Shown here in pieces: positions 50,200-62,427 of a stretch of DNA of 64,000 nt. This DNA comes from Paramecium tetraurelia (Eukaryota; Ciliophora; Oligohymenophorea; Peniculida; Parameciidae), in NCBI RefSeq assembly GCF_000165425.1, contig NW_001799628.1, positions 248,001 to 312,000 of the forward strand, in the 5' to 3' direction. Made by a program: the position numbers and the translations under genes. The notes under the pieces are model-generated. The model saw nothing but the letters and a program-made list of their open reading frames with translations, was not told the origin of the DNA and did not search any database. How positions within the stretch are numbered: position 1 is the stretch's first letter; every line of letters starts with the position of its first letter.

Positions 50200-51692
50200 A
50201 TGAATCAAAAATATTGCTTTAAATCTTATTTCTCTTAACAATGTACTTAGTTTTGGGACAACACTAAAATTGATAAAACTCAAAAATACATAATGGAAGA
50301 TCTTTACTATATTTAGACTCCTTTTGAAACTATTCCTTGCAATTTGAGACTGGTCAAGAAAAACCTGATAATGGAATAGGATGATGTAATACATACACTT
50401 ATAATACATAGCGATAGTATAGTACGAACGTGGAAAATGCAGGATTGGAATTAATAACAAGTGATTTCAATAACGATTAGGGAGTAAGAATTACGAAGGG
50501 AATTTATACTTTTGAGTTTTTTGGTAAAATAAAATCTATATTTGATCAACTCAAAAAGACATGCATCTAGTTTAATTTCACTCAAAGGTATTCAATAAAA
50601 AAAATGATTGCAAAAGGGACATTCGCTACAGTAATAAATTATGTATATTCCTAGATTTATTTGGCGGAGTGCAGATTCACCCAGAATGAATATGCAGTGA
50701 AATGTTTCGAGAAACGACATATTTCTAATGAGAAGGACAGGAAGAATTTAACAAAGGAGATGTAGATACTTCGTTTAATGAATCATAACTAATTATTGAC
50801 AATATACGAAGTTTTCGAAAATTCAAGTTACATCTACTTCGTATAGGAGTTGCTAAAGGGAGGAGACTTACATGATTACTTGGAAAGAAGTGAGAAATTG
50901 AGTGAATTAAAGGTTTCTCAGATAATTTATAATTTATTGAATGGGATCCAGTATATGCATTCCCAAGGAGTGCTCCACCGAGATATCAAGCCTGAAAACT
51001 TGATCCTGAGATAGAAGAACAATTTAAATGACATAGTAATAGGAGATTTTGGACTTGCAGACTTTTACAAATTCGATGGAAACTATTTGTATCGAAGATG
51101 TGGAACACCAGGGTACGTAGCTCCTGAAATACTTCGTGGACAGCCATATGATTATAAGGTCGACATTTACAGTATCGGCATACTGTTATACATACTGCTA
51201 TCTGGTAAGAGACCATTTGTGGGTAAGAACAATCAACAAACTGTTAAATTGAATGAGGCGGGGGATATTAATTATGATGATATTGATTGTAGTTCGGAAG
51301 CATTGTCTTTGATGAAAAAGATGTTAGAGACACAACCAGAAAATAGAATCTCGATAATTTCTGCAAAATAGCACCCTTTCTTTATGAATGCTCAAAAACG
51401 AGACACTCAAAAGTCAAAGGTAACATTGAAGTTGGATGTGAAATGCGTATAGCAACAAGAACATTTTTCAGTATCACCTATATTGACTTCCAGACCATTA
51501 AATAGACATTCAATGATAAATAATTTTACTATCCATACTCCAAGACAACTCCCCAGATTGAGTCACGATGTGAAAACTATTATAAAGACAGAACAAAATG
51601 AAGTTCATAGATCAACCTTATCTCGTCAAATTTAAAGCAGAGCCAATTTAAGATTAAACAACTAATTCAATAATCTAAATATTTTTGTGTGA
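50200..51692 (+). CDS. PH-domain Ser/Thr protein kinase (CDPK/CaMK-like), active
   Basis: 480 residues, introns 50386-50411 and 50631-50654. The PH-like head runs from CNLRLVKKNLIMEQDD through GVRITKGIYTFEFFGKIKSI. The kinase is complete: IAKGTFATIYLAECRF (Gly loop crossing the second intron), EYAVKCFEKR, GVLHRDIKPENLIL, IGDFGLADFY, RRCGTPGYVAPEILRG and DIYSIGILLYILLSGKRPF. The tail is basic and Ser/Thr-rich (QLPRLSHDVKTIIKTEQNE). No EF hand or calmodulin site is obvious. Closely similar in design to the kinase at 31474-33003; both probably arose from one family expansion. Confidence 0.93.
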
Positions 51693-51999
51693 ATGATAAT
51701 ATGTGAGTATTGAATACATGTGTAGAAATGGCAATAATTTTAGTTATTAATATATTATTTCCAATTACAATCCTACCTGAAGATGATCAATAACACCATG
51801 GGAAGTAATTTTATTCTATCTTTTGATTTTTTCATAAAGTAGAATAAAATAATAATTCTCCATGTAAATCTACTTATATATCTATAACTCAAGATATATA
51901 TCAAATTTGATATGATTGGTATTACTAAATTGGCCTCAATTTATTGTTATTTTAGACAATTTCTGTTGTTATAGATTAATAAAATAATCAAATCACTCA
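51693..51999. other. Convergent intergenic region, 307 bp
   Basis: AT-rich 3' spacer between the PH-kinase and the WD40 gene. Nothing recognisable. Confidence 0.6.
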
Positions 52000-53236
52000 T
52001 CATTGGTCTTTATTAGGAACAATCGCCAACATTAAGCATATTCCATCCCCTCCTCCAATGACACATTTGTTAGATGTATTTGCAAAGTCCATAGTGTATA
52101 AGCCTATATTTAATAATGACAAAGAAGAACCTTTATTAAATCCGCCCAATTGCATTGCTTCCTTATAAGATCCCTTTATTCTATCAAACATCTTGAGTTC
52201 GTTTGTTCCATGAGCAACTCCTCCAACGCAATATCCCTTTCCTTTTCCAAATTAAGACCCATATATAAATGCTCCAGCTGAATCTACCTTCTCATCCCAC
52301 TTGATATTCTCTATCAGTTTCTAAGTACCCAAATCCCATATCTATAATTGTTCACTCATTCTGTTTGCCCCTGTCAATATTGTACCTTCTCTAATGTCGA
52401 TGGTGTCACCTGCAATTTTTGGACCCACAATACATCCAGCCTGACATTTTTGTCTTAAATCCTTGGATATCATTTATAAAACTACCCATATAACTAAATT
52501 CTAATCCCATCCCCCACTGATAACTAAGTTTTTCTCGTAAGGCACAATTTTAACACTGAATAATTTATTATTGTGACCAGGTTAAACCCATTGTATGGCT
52601 TCTAAAGTGGCTTACAAGGTTTAGGCCTCAATATCATACACTCTAACCTAAAATAGCTGGAGAGTTTCATTACTTTACAATCCTTGCCGCAAGTTGCTAA
52701 TTAGTTTTTTAAAGCATCGATGCAATAAACTTCATTATCATCCTCTTCTTTAAATTCATAGATAGTAGAATCAGTTTTCACATTTTTATACATTATGGTA
52801 CCTAATTTAGAGGATGATCATACCATCGGTGTTAGCTGAAATTAGGACTTGTCTCATTTTGGTGGATTTTTCACTTGAAAACCATCTAGGAATAGTCTAA
52901 AATACAACCTAAGGGCAGTGCAGGGCAATTTCATATTTGATTTAGAACTGAGATATGTATAAAATGCTGTCTTTTCACCTAAGGTTGAATAACACAGTAC
53001 TTCTGGTGAGATCGTAAACACATACTGATCCATTAGAGCATCCCAGAGCCAACATAATGTCATCTTTGTCAAATCGGGAAGAATGTATTTCAGAATCTGA
53101 TTTAAAATATCCTTTGAGAAAGAGACGCGACTATGGGTCTTTAATTCTATTAGATAGTTTGTATAACATACTAAACATTTAGATTAAACTTGGCCTTTAG
53201 CTCTTGCGTGATGGTGTCGTTTCGATTGTAATCCAT
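52000..53236 (-). CDS. WD40-repeat beta-propeller protein
   Basis: 361 residues, introns 53147-53171, 52948-52978, 52886-52908, 52802-52823, 52648-52673, 52462-52485. Seven blade-like units: DIMLALGCSNGSVCVYDL, QVLISANTDGTIMYKNV, QLATCGKDCKVRVYDIEA, NLVISGGWDQNLVIWDLRQK, ILTGANRMSEQLQIWDLGTQ, GVAHGTNELKMFDR and CVIGGGDGICLMLAIV. Every intron lies between or within blades and was located by repairing the repeat. The last intron (24 nt) is a multiple of three without TGA, so failure to splice it would escape stop-based surveillance. Scaffold of unknown partner. Its ATG is only 11 bp from the divergent ATG of the next gene. Confidence 0.9.
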
Positions 53237-53247
53237 AAAATTTTAAT
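53237..53247. promoter_or_regulatory. Minimal divergent spacer, 11 bp between start codons
   Basis: The WD40 gene ATG (53236, minus) and the phosphatase ATG (53248, plus) are separated by 11 AT-only bases. Transcription start sites must lie inside the opposite gene or the 5' UTRs must be almost absent, so the promoters overlap the coding sequences. Confidence 0.7.
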
Positions 53248-54584
53248 ATGAATTTTTTTATCATATCAACTCTTGCATTAATTTCTTATCTAACATTGGA
53301 TATAATCTTTGACAATTATTTGTGGACTAGAAACATTGATTTCACAATATTCCTACAGAATAACACATTCCCAGGAGAAGAATTAATGTTTTAGTTTTTC
53401 TCCTATGTTATTCAGCTACCAATTATATTGGGAGGATTATAGTTCATGTTGTCTAGCAAAAAGGTAGAATCTATTTTATACATCTTTTTATGTGTATTCG
53501 GATTTACAAGTAATGGTCTATTGAAAAATGCTTACCATTAACCTCGACCATATTGGGTTGAAGATGAAATCATTGGGTATTTTAAAATAATTATGATATT
53601 TCAGGATTGGATGCAATATGGAATTCGGTAAACCATCTGGTCATGCTTAAACTGCAGTCATCATATATTTCTCATACCTATTCATTTTTTATCCATTCAC
53701 TTTCAGATTGAATAATTTCCAAGTTTTAGACAGCGAGGACAGGAATGCTGAAGAAGAGCCGTAATTGAGCAACCGATTAGTAATAATACTAAAGGTTTTC
53801 GCCTTTTTATGCATAATTATGACTGGACTATCAAGAGTATTCCTGGGAGTACATTCTATTGGGTAAGTCGCCTTGGGATGGATGTTTGGAGTTTATATTG
53901 TTTTTAACTATCAGATTTATTGTCATCAATTCTTATTGCAGTACTAATTCCTTATAATAAAGCTACATTAAAAATCAATTGTAAATAAAATTTGACGATG
54001 ATGTTAAATTTTAAAGAATATCAGTTACTATCAGTGCCATTTTTATTCTTATCATTGCGATTGATGTCACCTTACTTGAGTTGAATCTCAAATTGTTTAA
54101 TCAAAACGAAAAAGAAGTTGACAAATGGCTACTCAAAATCACTCAATGTAAACAAGCAGAAGTAGGTTATTTTACCAAAGATCATACAAATGTATTATAC
54201 AATGCTTGTTTCTTACATGGGACATTGTTCTCATTTATATTTTCATTCATCTTAGGATGCTTCTTTAGTTAGGGGAGCTTTAATTCAATAGAGTACTACA
54301 ATTAAATGGAATAAAAAACTGTAAATTTTAAGATATGTAGACTGCTCTTCTTTATGCCTATGCTGCTACCTTTACCTTTATTGTTAATCTAAACATACAA
54401 CGTTTATTTAACAGCCTTTCTTATAGTACTATTTCACATAATCTAGTTTATCCCAGTCATTTGTATTGAATCTTGGTACATTACTATAATGTATCCAATT
54501 CTATTGAAAAAATGCGGATATCAAGTCAAGGGAGAATTTTTGGAATAAAACTTAGGTTTTTATGAGTAATTATCTTAAAGTTGA
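53248..54584 (+). CDS. Glucose-6-phosphatase-type PAP2 membrane phosphatase
   Basis: 428 residues, introns 53577-53604 and 53941-53962. At least eight hydrophobic spans. The three PAP2 motifs are present: KNAYHQPRPYW (KX6RP), KPSGHAQTA (PSGH) and LSRVFLGVHSIGQVALGW (SRX5H...). The last motif has Gln where most PAP2 enzymes have Asp, as in glucose-6-phosphatase (H-x-x-x-Q-V), which favours the G6Pase subfamily of the ER membrane. Expected reaction: hydrolysis of a sugar or lipid phosphate at the lumenal face via a phosphohistidine. The C-terminal half has extra helices (RISVTISAIFILIIAID, LLFFMPMLLPLPLLLIQ). Confidence 0.85.
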
Positions 54585-54962
54585 GGAAATGGAACTGGCA
54601 TTTGTTTGATAATAATATTTACGTTGTTAATATGTGAATCCCAATTATTCAGTTTATTCTCCTTAAATGATTATTTATTCTACTCTAATAAGATGCATTC
54701 AAAGCATTTGCTTATCCAAGCATCAATAATTTATTACTAAATATACTTAAAGAGAGTCTAATCTAAATAATAAAAGTAAATATACATAAGTGATCAATCT
54801 ATATAACAGTATAATCAGATAGGAAATACATCTGATTTAATAGAAAAAAGTTATAAAATCATTTAGGCTATTGATTTGTTTGTTTTGATTAGAATCTTAA
54901 AGTTAAATTAAAAATTAAAACCGATAGCAAACCAAAAAGTTGAAGTTAGCTTATATTAAAGA
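54585..54962. other. Intergenic region, 378 bp
   Basis: AT-rich spacer between two plus-strand genes; nothing recognisable. Confidence 0.6.
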
Positions 54963-55564
54963 ATGAGCTAAACCAAAATTCCATCTAAATCAAGTCTCAA
55001 GTATCCTTAAGAATGTATTGATGCAAGTGTTAAAAAAACTCAAACTTTAAGTTGTTATACCTTTTTCGAAAGTCAACAAATCAAAATAAATTAATAGCAA
55101 ATCTTATCTTAGGATATAATAGATCTAATTATTTATTTTGAGTAAAGGAGGTAATGCTTAGAAGTAGAAATGTTGCCTACAAGCAGTTTTCTAAAGAATT
55201 GCCAGTTTATGCATTATAGAATAATGCTTAATAATTAAAGGACTATAATTAGAATTTATTCAATTTTGGGGAAAAATTTACTATTTCAATAAAAAGTACA
55301 TCCGTTAATTAGCTTTATTAAATATTGTACACAGTAATACAATCATAATAGACGACTAGGTAATTTCAATAAATTCAAAAATGGTACAAATAATTCTCGA
55401 TCAAATAATAGAATTCTAGCATTTATGGGAGGTTGGGTTTACTGTAGATTCTGAATGATAGAATGGATATAGGATACTATTGCTCCTTATTAGAAGTAAG
55501 ATTTGATTTGTAGTTTCAGAAAATCGTATTGCTTTTTTAGAACGAAGAATCTATTTAGATATGA
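54963..55564 (+). CDS. Hypothetical Q-rich protein, 193 residues
   Basis: Two exons with a 20-nt intron (55142-55161), at the lower size limit for this genome. MSQTKIPSKSSLKYPQECID starts a polar protein; after the intron, SRNVAYKQFSKELPVYALQN and DYNQNLFNFGEKFTISIKST, with a hydrophobic C-terminal third (DIGYYCSLLEVRFDLQFQKI). Glutamine, mostly from TAA/TAG, is about 16%. No domain recognised. Convergent with the second CRIM gene (118 bp). Confidence 0.65.
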
Positions 55565-55682
55565 AGTGATTTTAATATTTATATGATTTGATTCATAAAA
55601 GTGAGAAGAATATAGCTTGAATATTATAATTAGATATTTTAAAATGATATGGGATATATTAAGTTGGTAGTACGAATTCATT

Positions 55683-56327
55683 TCAAGCGCATTGCTTAAA
55701 GAAACAAAATCCATTGGCATCATTTTTTTAATCGTTTCCTCCATTTTTGTTCTAAATTTATAGTAGATTGAATACCTTCTTGTTATTACTTAAACTATTG
55801 CTATAAGAGGTTCTTTGTTTAATGGAGGAATCTTGTTGGTTGGGTTGAGACTGTTGAGTCTGGTTGGATTGGTTAGTTGGAGCAAATGTTATTTGTTTTT
55901 CTAATTGTTATTAATTCTGGTTTAAAACCAATGCAAACACAATTGCACCAGTGTCAATGAGTTATTATTCGTTGTCCAAGGCTACATATAACGAATTAGA
56001 TTACCTGGCAAGTCATCTTTTGGTTTGCCATTCTTTTTTGCCACTTTCAATTTAAAACGATCTGCGGAACCTTAGAATTTAAAGGCTAATAATGATTTAG
56101 ACTTTATATATATACAGGGATCTTGGATATTGATTTATTCAATAGAAAAATCTATACAGTCACCAACAGTGAAAATGCTGGGTAATTCGAGTACAATTTG
56201 TTTGAGCTCTTCCTCGCCAGGCTTTTGATAATGGATAGCATATTTTTTATTGTATTATGCTTGATTGCCCTAAAATGGATGATGAATATTAGGATACTTC
56301 TGAATGATCTTGTGGTCTAAGATTCAT
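55683..56327 (-). CDS. CRIM-domain protein (Sin1/Avo1-like TORC2 subunit), copy B
   Basis: 189 residues, introns 56270-56297, 55982-56004 and, probably, 55752-55775 (24 nt, no in-frame stop). Core: ELKQIVLELPSIFTVGDCID, then ADRFKLKVAKKNGKPKDDLP and ALDNEQQLIDTGAIVFALVL. The 'NGxPxDDxPALD...FAL' order matches the Sin1 CRIM domain better than copy A (4821-5603). A long Q/S linker follows, and the end, NGFCFFKQCA, again places aromatic residues and cysteines at the C-terminus. No PH domain. If truly CRIM, it would recruit AGC-kinase substrates to TORC2. Confidence 0.65.
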
Positions 56328-56477
56328 ATTATAATTAATATAATATTAAAAATAAATTTACAATAAGGATGTCTTATAGGTGTTTCAATTTATCACAGTA
56401 CAAAGAAACATTAAATGTGAATATATTCATTGTGTATTTGAAATTGAGTAAAATAATAATACAATTATTTAATAAAA

Positions 56478-57502
56478 ATGGGTTTGAGATAATTGGACTT
56501 TTTTAGAAAATTAAATACTGATATTGGCGACACTTCCTCGTCTTTGGGAGGATTCTTGACCATGATCGCATTTGCAGTAAGCATCTAACATATTTGTTGA
56601 TAGTTGGTTACTATTTTTACCATGAATGAATGTAGATTATTTTTTAGCACAGAATTAAACTATTAGACTGTGATTGACAATGACACTGAATAATTTATCA
56701 AGGTTTATTTGGATGCGATTGTCGGAGCTCCTTGTATGGTTTTGTCATTGGATTAATAAGACGAAGTTGGAGTACACGTAATGGATGTTTCTGGCAATTT
56801 GAAAAAGATTGCTTTGGATAAGGAAAGACATGTGTTGCCTACAGTATTTAAACAATAATATTCATTATAAAGATAGACAATAACGAAAGACCTAATTACA
56901 GAGGAAGTGACTAAGAATTAGTTGATGCTATTGAGGCTATCAATCAAGGAGAATAATGCTAATTTAAGGGATTCTTTTCAGTAAACAAGGTCCCAGGTAA
57001 TTTTCATATCAGTTATCATGCACATCACCATTTGATACAGAGAATTCATCAAAGAGATTTATCAACCTACAGAAAACTCAAATTGGATCACACAATCTAT
57101 GAATTGAGGTTTGGAGACAACTCTTCTTCCTTCAAAATGAAGAAATACCCTAAATCCCTTCAAAAATTCTAGTCCTCCTGGAATTCTATAGCCAAAACAG
57201 CTCCTGAAGGGGAAAAACAAGATTATGAATACTATATCAATGCTTTGCCTGTGAGGTTTTACGATGATAAAGAACGAAATTATTAAACTCTCTATAAATA
57301 CTCTATCAATGAGGCACAAATGACAAGATCCTTTACAGAAATCGATTCAATCTATTTTAAATATCAAATCAGTCCTGTCAATATGGTCTATTCTATTTAA
57401 AAGAAATCTGTCTATCATTTCATTGTTTAATTACTGGCCATTGTAGGAGGAGTCTTTGCAGTCATAGGAATCGTCAATTCAATTATATAAAAAGCATTTT
57501 GA
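56478..57502 (+). CDS. Erv41/Erv46 (ERGIC) family cargo receptor
   Basis: 322 residues, introns 56577-56603 and 56844-56872. The N-terminal ERGIC segment reads LGGFLTMIAFALVTIFTMNE with the first membrane span and RLFFSTELNYQT beyond. The lumenal domain contains EQCQFKGFFSVNKVPGNFHI and SYHAHHHLIQ, the cysteine/VNKVxGNFH element diagnostic of the family. The second span is at the end (IVQLLAIVGGVFAVIGIVNS). These proteins form a heterodimer cycling between ER and Golgi in COPII/COPI vesicles to retrieve cargo. The short cytosolic tail ends QKAF. Divergent from the CRIM gene (150 bp). Confidence 0.9.
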
Positions 57503-57567
57503 GTTTATAATATTCACAAACATTTGAAATCAAAATAATGTTTATATGAATCTTATACATATAATTA

Positions 57568-59051
57568 TCATTCATTATACATTTCTTATAATTAATTAGG
57601 TTTTGGTGGCCTATAATTATTTTGAATCATTTCTGCAACTGCATTCTCGAAATCAGTGGTCTGATACTTCTTCGTAACTTCTTTCGTGAACTTTCTGCTT
57701 TTCCCTGAATTCTTGGATTTAACTATATCTTGCACTGAACCTCCTTTCATTATCATCACTGGAATCGGTTACATACAAGCCTCTTTTTCAATGCACTCAT
57801 CGTCATGGAAAGAAAAAGGAGAGCTAAAGAGAAAGTTCTTCTTTTATAATGGAGACAATATCTTTATAACAGAAGAATGTTTTCTAGAGAGTTGATTCGC
57901 ACTGCCTAAAGTATTATTAGATGTAATTTCTTCGGCTGCAAAATATTTATGTTGCAAAATTTAATTAGTATCAATCCTTTGTGTAGGATCAATTTGTAGC
58001 ATCGATTTCAATAGGTTTAAAGCTTATTTTGGGCTGGTTTGCAATCAACAAATCGAAATTTGTATTGCATTTAGCATTATGTTCCAAGACCTCATCGTGA
58101 TTTGATCCTTAAAACAAATCATTCTGTGTCAGCCTTGTTATAATTATAATTAGATTTACATCTTATAAAATATAACTCCTAATGAAAAAATGTCACATTT
58201 CTCATTGTATTCATTTATCCTGGTATCAAGGTTAAGGATTTCAGGAGCAATGTACCCAGGAGTCCCGCATTTTGATTTGCCTAAATCTTTTGTGGTCAAA
58301 CCAAAGTCAATGAGTTTCAATTAGTATATACTCTCACTAAACATAATATTTTCCGGTTTTAAATCTCTATGCATGTAACCTTTTTCATGCATAAAATTTA
58401 CAGCTGCAACTAATTATCTAAATATGATAGGGATGTCTTCAAGATTTAGTTCTTTTAGCACATCAGTAAATTCAAGATCATAATATTACATGACCATATA
58501 ATAAGATACATCCCCTTCGAAAACTTCCAAAAGCTCTGCAATATTTTAATGCTTCAAAGAAACCATCGCTTAGATTTCTTCAAACAAGCCTTACTAAATA
58601 GAATAGCACTTATTTTTACTCTTCCAATCTAAGCATCTACTTAAGTTTTATCTAAACATTTACAAGCAAAATAATCTAGGCTGTTTAATTTGCTTTGTAA
58701 TAAATAAACATTTGAGAAAGTTCCTTACCCAATCTATTATAACGGATTATATAATGTGTTTACACCTTTAAACACCACTCTTGCACCTAAAATTTATTTT
58801 AAGTTGATTAAATTTTAATTATCAGCATAATACCAGTGATGCTTGTTTGTTATCAATCCTATAGCTTAAAGTTGCTTGTTCTTAACTTTAAAATCTATGA
58901 ACAAATTGTAATTTATTTCTAATTCATTTCTCTTGTGAGGCAAGTCTGAAATGTTTGTGATAATAATTTTATCAGAAGCCACTTCTAATATACATAGCTT
59001 ATTCCCCAATAACTTATGCCTACAGCAGTCCATCTTGAAGCTAGATTCCAT
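57568..59051 (-). CDS. PH-domain Ser/Thr protein kinase with one frame break in the C-lobe
   Basis: About 475 residues, introns 58629-58657 and 58134-58159. PH-like head (ILEVASDKIIITNISDLPHK), then kinase: IGQGTFSNVYLLQSK, YFACKYW (VAIK Lys), [25 protein letters not shown] and KCGTPGYIAPEILNLD. After CNTNFDLLIANQPK the frame is lost at an A4 run (plus strand 58027-58030) and resumes one base later as QALNLLKSMLQIDPTQRIDT, the expected next kinase block. Removing one A restores a full kinase, so this is either a sequence error or a recent frameshift truncating the C-lobe. The C-terminal tail (SGKSRKFTKEVTKKYQTTD) is basic. Confidence 0.85.
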
Positions 59052-59230
59052 TTTAGTTTTAATTCAATTAAATTTAATTTATACAAGCAAATTTGTTTAT
59101 ATGATTTTAGGCAAATACATGTGATGTATCTGAAGTAAATGCTTTATTAAATATTAATTAATACTTTTTATTAATTTAAAATAATTAAACTTTTAATACA
59201 GAAGATTTTAAACACAAAAAAAGAATTTAA

Positions 59231-59821
59231 TCAAAGAGGGTTGTCGTTATAATGATTGAAGAGATCACCCATTATTTTTTCTGAAAATGGTTTAATTCTA
59301 TTGAGGGAGCATTTTAACTATTCTTCATTAACTTTTGTGTGGAAGGCCAAAAATTTTGTATTTAAGCCTCCTTGCTTATAGAATATAATGTCAGCAGCAA
59401 TTTTTATAGTAATTGCAATTTAAAGGTTTATCGATAGCTTGCCAATCAAATACACTAGTTGGTTTTTTAAAGTTTCACATACTCTTGATACTTAATCACC
59501 GAAACCCATTTTTTAACAGACATGGGAAAAATTCAAGTTTTATGATTATTCAATGTACTTAATGACGTATTCGACTTTTTTCTCCACTGGAGGCAATCTT
59601 CTATTCGATTCCTTGAGACAATAAAATATGACTCCCTTTGCAGAAGTGAGAGTGTTTTAAAGTGGAGTTGTTTAAATTATTTTGGTTGCTTTCTTTTCAA
59701 TCTCAAAATCCAAGTTCATTTTAAAAATTAAATGCTGAACTTCTTCTAATAAAGAGATTTCCATCTTTGGAGTTAGGCATTCGTCATTGAATTTAGGTAC
59801 TGGAGGTCTATGATGAGTCAT
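59231..59821 (-). CDS. Conserved-looking helical protein, unknown (cyclin-like fold possible)
   Basis: Intronless, 196 residues. Helical pattern throughout: MEISLLEEVQHLIFKMNLDF, TSAKGVIFYCLKESNRRLPP and IAITIKIAADIIFYKQGGLN. Two alanine/valine-rich helices about 85 residues apart recall TFIIB/cyclin repeats, but the signature residues are not clear enough to name it. No membrane segment. Confidence 0.6.
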
Positions 59822-60277
59822 AAGTAATTTAATTATTGAATAATCTATAATTACATTTATGTTTTTAATTGATGACTCAATTATTTATGTACAAAGCATT
59901 CTACATTATTTAATATATAAAAAATAATTTATATGCAATGACGAATATTTCCTCAAGAAAATCGTAATTAAATCATCATTAATCACGTGTCTCACTCCTA
60001 ATACTTCTTAAATCAATCTAGGGAGATTGAATTTCTAGAAAAATTAAAAATATAGATCAACTTGAATTACTTCCTAAAATGTGAACATATTTGCCTTGTC
60101 TGATAATAAGAATGTGTCTTTTAGTATAGTTTGATGGTAATATATTATAAATAGATGATCAGAATGGGTATATATAGTTTATCTTTTTTTGTCTAATTTA
60201 TTTATACATACATATATATATATAATTTAATGGAAATATGGAGTTGAAAAAATCAAAATTTCATACATTTATAATTC
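59822..60277. other. Intergenic region, 456 bp
   Basis: AT-rich with a short TA repeat (ATACATATATATATATAA at about 60209-60226). No gene. Confidence 0.6.
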
Positions 60278-62397
60278 TCACATAATGGAGCAACTTTCAA
60301 AACAACAGCATTTCTTGGTTTAAGTCTTTACAATTCTATTAGTTCCAAACAACTAGTTTTTTTGATAGTCAATTTCCCATTTCATTATTCTTTATCCATC
60401 ATTAGTTATCAAATATCCATTATTTCGTATCCAATTACAATAATAGAATGTTTACTGCATTTCATTATTGAATAGATGTCCTGAATCTTATTAAATTGAT
60501 TATAAATCATAAATTATTATTTCTTTCTCAGTTGATACAAATAAGCATTTTTCACTTAAATTAATTAAGGATAATACACATCCAGTTTGTAGAGATAAGG
60601 TTTATTTAATTTCTAGTTTCATTCCTTGTTCTTTTTACTAATGAGAGATATTCAAGATTAAAATTTCATTTAATTTTTATCCATTGACTACAATTTAGGT
60701 GTCATTTAATAATTCTACATGCTATGCAACATAATCTAATTTTAAGTAAGAACTAATATTTAATAAGAAATAAATACAATTTTTTGTTAAACAAAAATCT
60801 GACACTTAGTATTCTAGAGCAATCAGATGTTATCAATAACTAATTGAGTTTATCAAAATAAATGAGATTAATCTATGCGGTATGATCCTTTAATGTATTT
60901 AAAACTTTAAAGGTTTTATCAAATTGCACAACCTGTACCTCTCCATTTCCGAGACCAATTAGAATGTTGGCCTCTTTCATCTAGCAAATTACATTAATTT
61001 ATTATGATGCAGATGGTAGACTAAATGGTTGACACATCTCATCATCCAAAACTTGGATTGTGTTATTTTCAAATAATCCGATTATTTTTTTGGGTTGTTC
61101 AGTCAAACATACACTTTTTAGATCTAAATTTATTAATTATTAATATTTCACTTTAGATTTATGTTTTATGAACGATCTATCCCTCGAAATTGATGTGAAT
61201 TAGGTAATTCTCACTAAACACAATAATCCCTTGATCATCTGCAATTTGACCCTTTGTAATCTCATTCAATTCTAGACAATAAATTTAATTTATCTTCCTC
61301 AATTTTATTGATTATGATTTATTCATGATAGTCTTTTCATAAGGTATGTGTAAAGCATAGTGTTTTTCTCTATTTTGGAGACTTCCTCCTTGATTCTACT
61401 CCAGACTGCCATTCATTTTATCTATTCCAGCAAGACAGTTAATAGCCTATTACCACGTAAATCTGGATTTCTCATCATAATTTAACATTCCTGTCAACAA
61501 TTCCTTGATTTTGTCATGATAAATTTGTTGCAATAGATTTGGGATTTTGTTTTGTTTCTAGTCATTTAACCCAGCAATGTCTTGATCTTGTAGCAATAAA
61601 TAAGTCTATATGAGTGTAACACCTAAGGAAAATACATCGGATTTTTCTAAATTATGTCTTGTGAGATATTGTTAAATTTTTACTTAACATCATTGTATTA
61701 GCCATTGATGTAAGCTTCCCATAGTTTGGGTGATAAGTAAAGTGGAGTGCCTACAAGGGTGTTTTTAAAATTGGTTTTAAAGTGTTCCAAAGCTTTGCTA
61801 ACACCAAAATCTGCAATTCTTGCTATAATTTTTTCATTCTCTTTATCGTATAGGATGTTCTCTGGTTTGATATCTCGATGGTACAATTCTTTTTGTTACA
61901 AAAAGAGGAAAGCCTATAATAATTGATTGACAATGTTCAAGAAACTTGTTTCTACAAATTTTGGATGCAAAAATACCATTAAAAGTCTTACGAGTTGCTT
62001 TAATTTCATCGTCTTTCAAATCTTTCAGACTCCCTTTAGCCAATTTCATTTGAAAGACTAAGAAATACTTTTAAACTGGGATAGTTTCTGACCAAGCATA
62101 GATTTTGTCAAAATAAATTATATTTGGATGGATATTAATTTGTCTATTCATTTAAACTTCTTTCAAGGCTTAATCGTATGATTTTTTGCTAGAATAGAGG
62201 AGAGAACATTACTTGATGCACTACACTATTTTGACTGCACAACATTATGATGGATTCGATTTAAATGTCATTTTATACACTTATCCATATGATCCTGATC
62301 CCAATAGAACTTAATTGGCAGTATCAAAGTCATTTTGATAATCTTCTGCATTGGGGAAACACAAAGCGTCAAGGCTATCTCCCTCTTTTTTACTCAT
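60278..62397 (-). CDS. Protein kinase fused to a WD40-like propeller
   Basis: 663 residues, introns 62189-62212, 61952-61976, 61658-61683, 61124-61151, 60753-60777. Kinase (residues 25-320): VLLGSGSYGQVYKMTF, CCAVKIV, ELYHRDIKPENILYD, IADFGVSKALEHF, VGTPLYLSPKLWEAY, KSDVFSLGVTLIQTYLL. The C-terminal 300 residues have WD40-like strand patterns without strong WD ends: DDQGIIVFSENYLIHINFEG, KKIIGLFENNTIQVLDD, ILIGLGNGEVQVVQFDK, LLITSDCSRILSVRF, CLFVSTEKEIIIYDL and GYLITNDGQRIMKWEID. Kinase-plus-propeller in one chain is uncommon outside ciliates and plants. Function unknown; the propeller may recruit substrate. Confidence 0.85.
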
Positions 62398-62427
62398 TTA
62401 ATCTTATTAAAATATTAATTCAATAAG

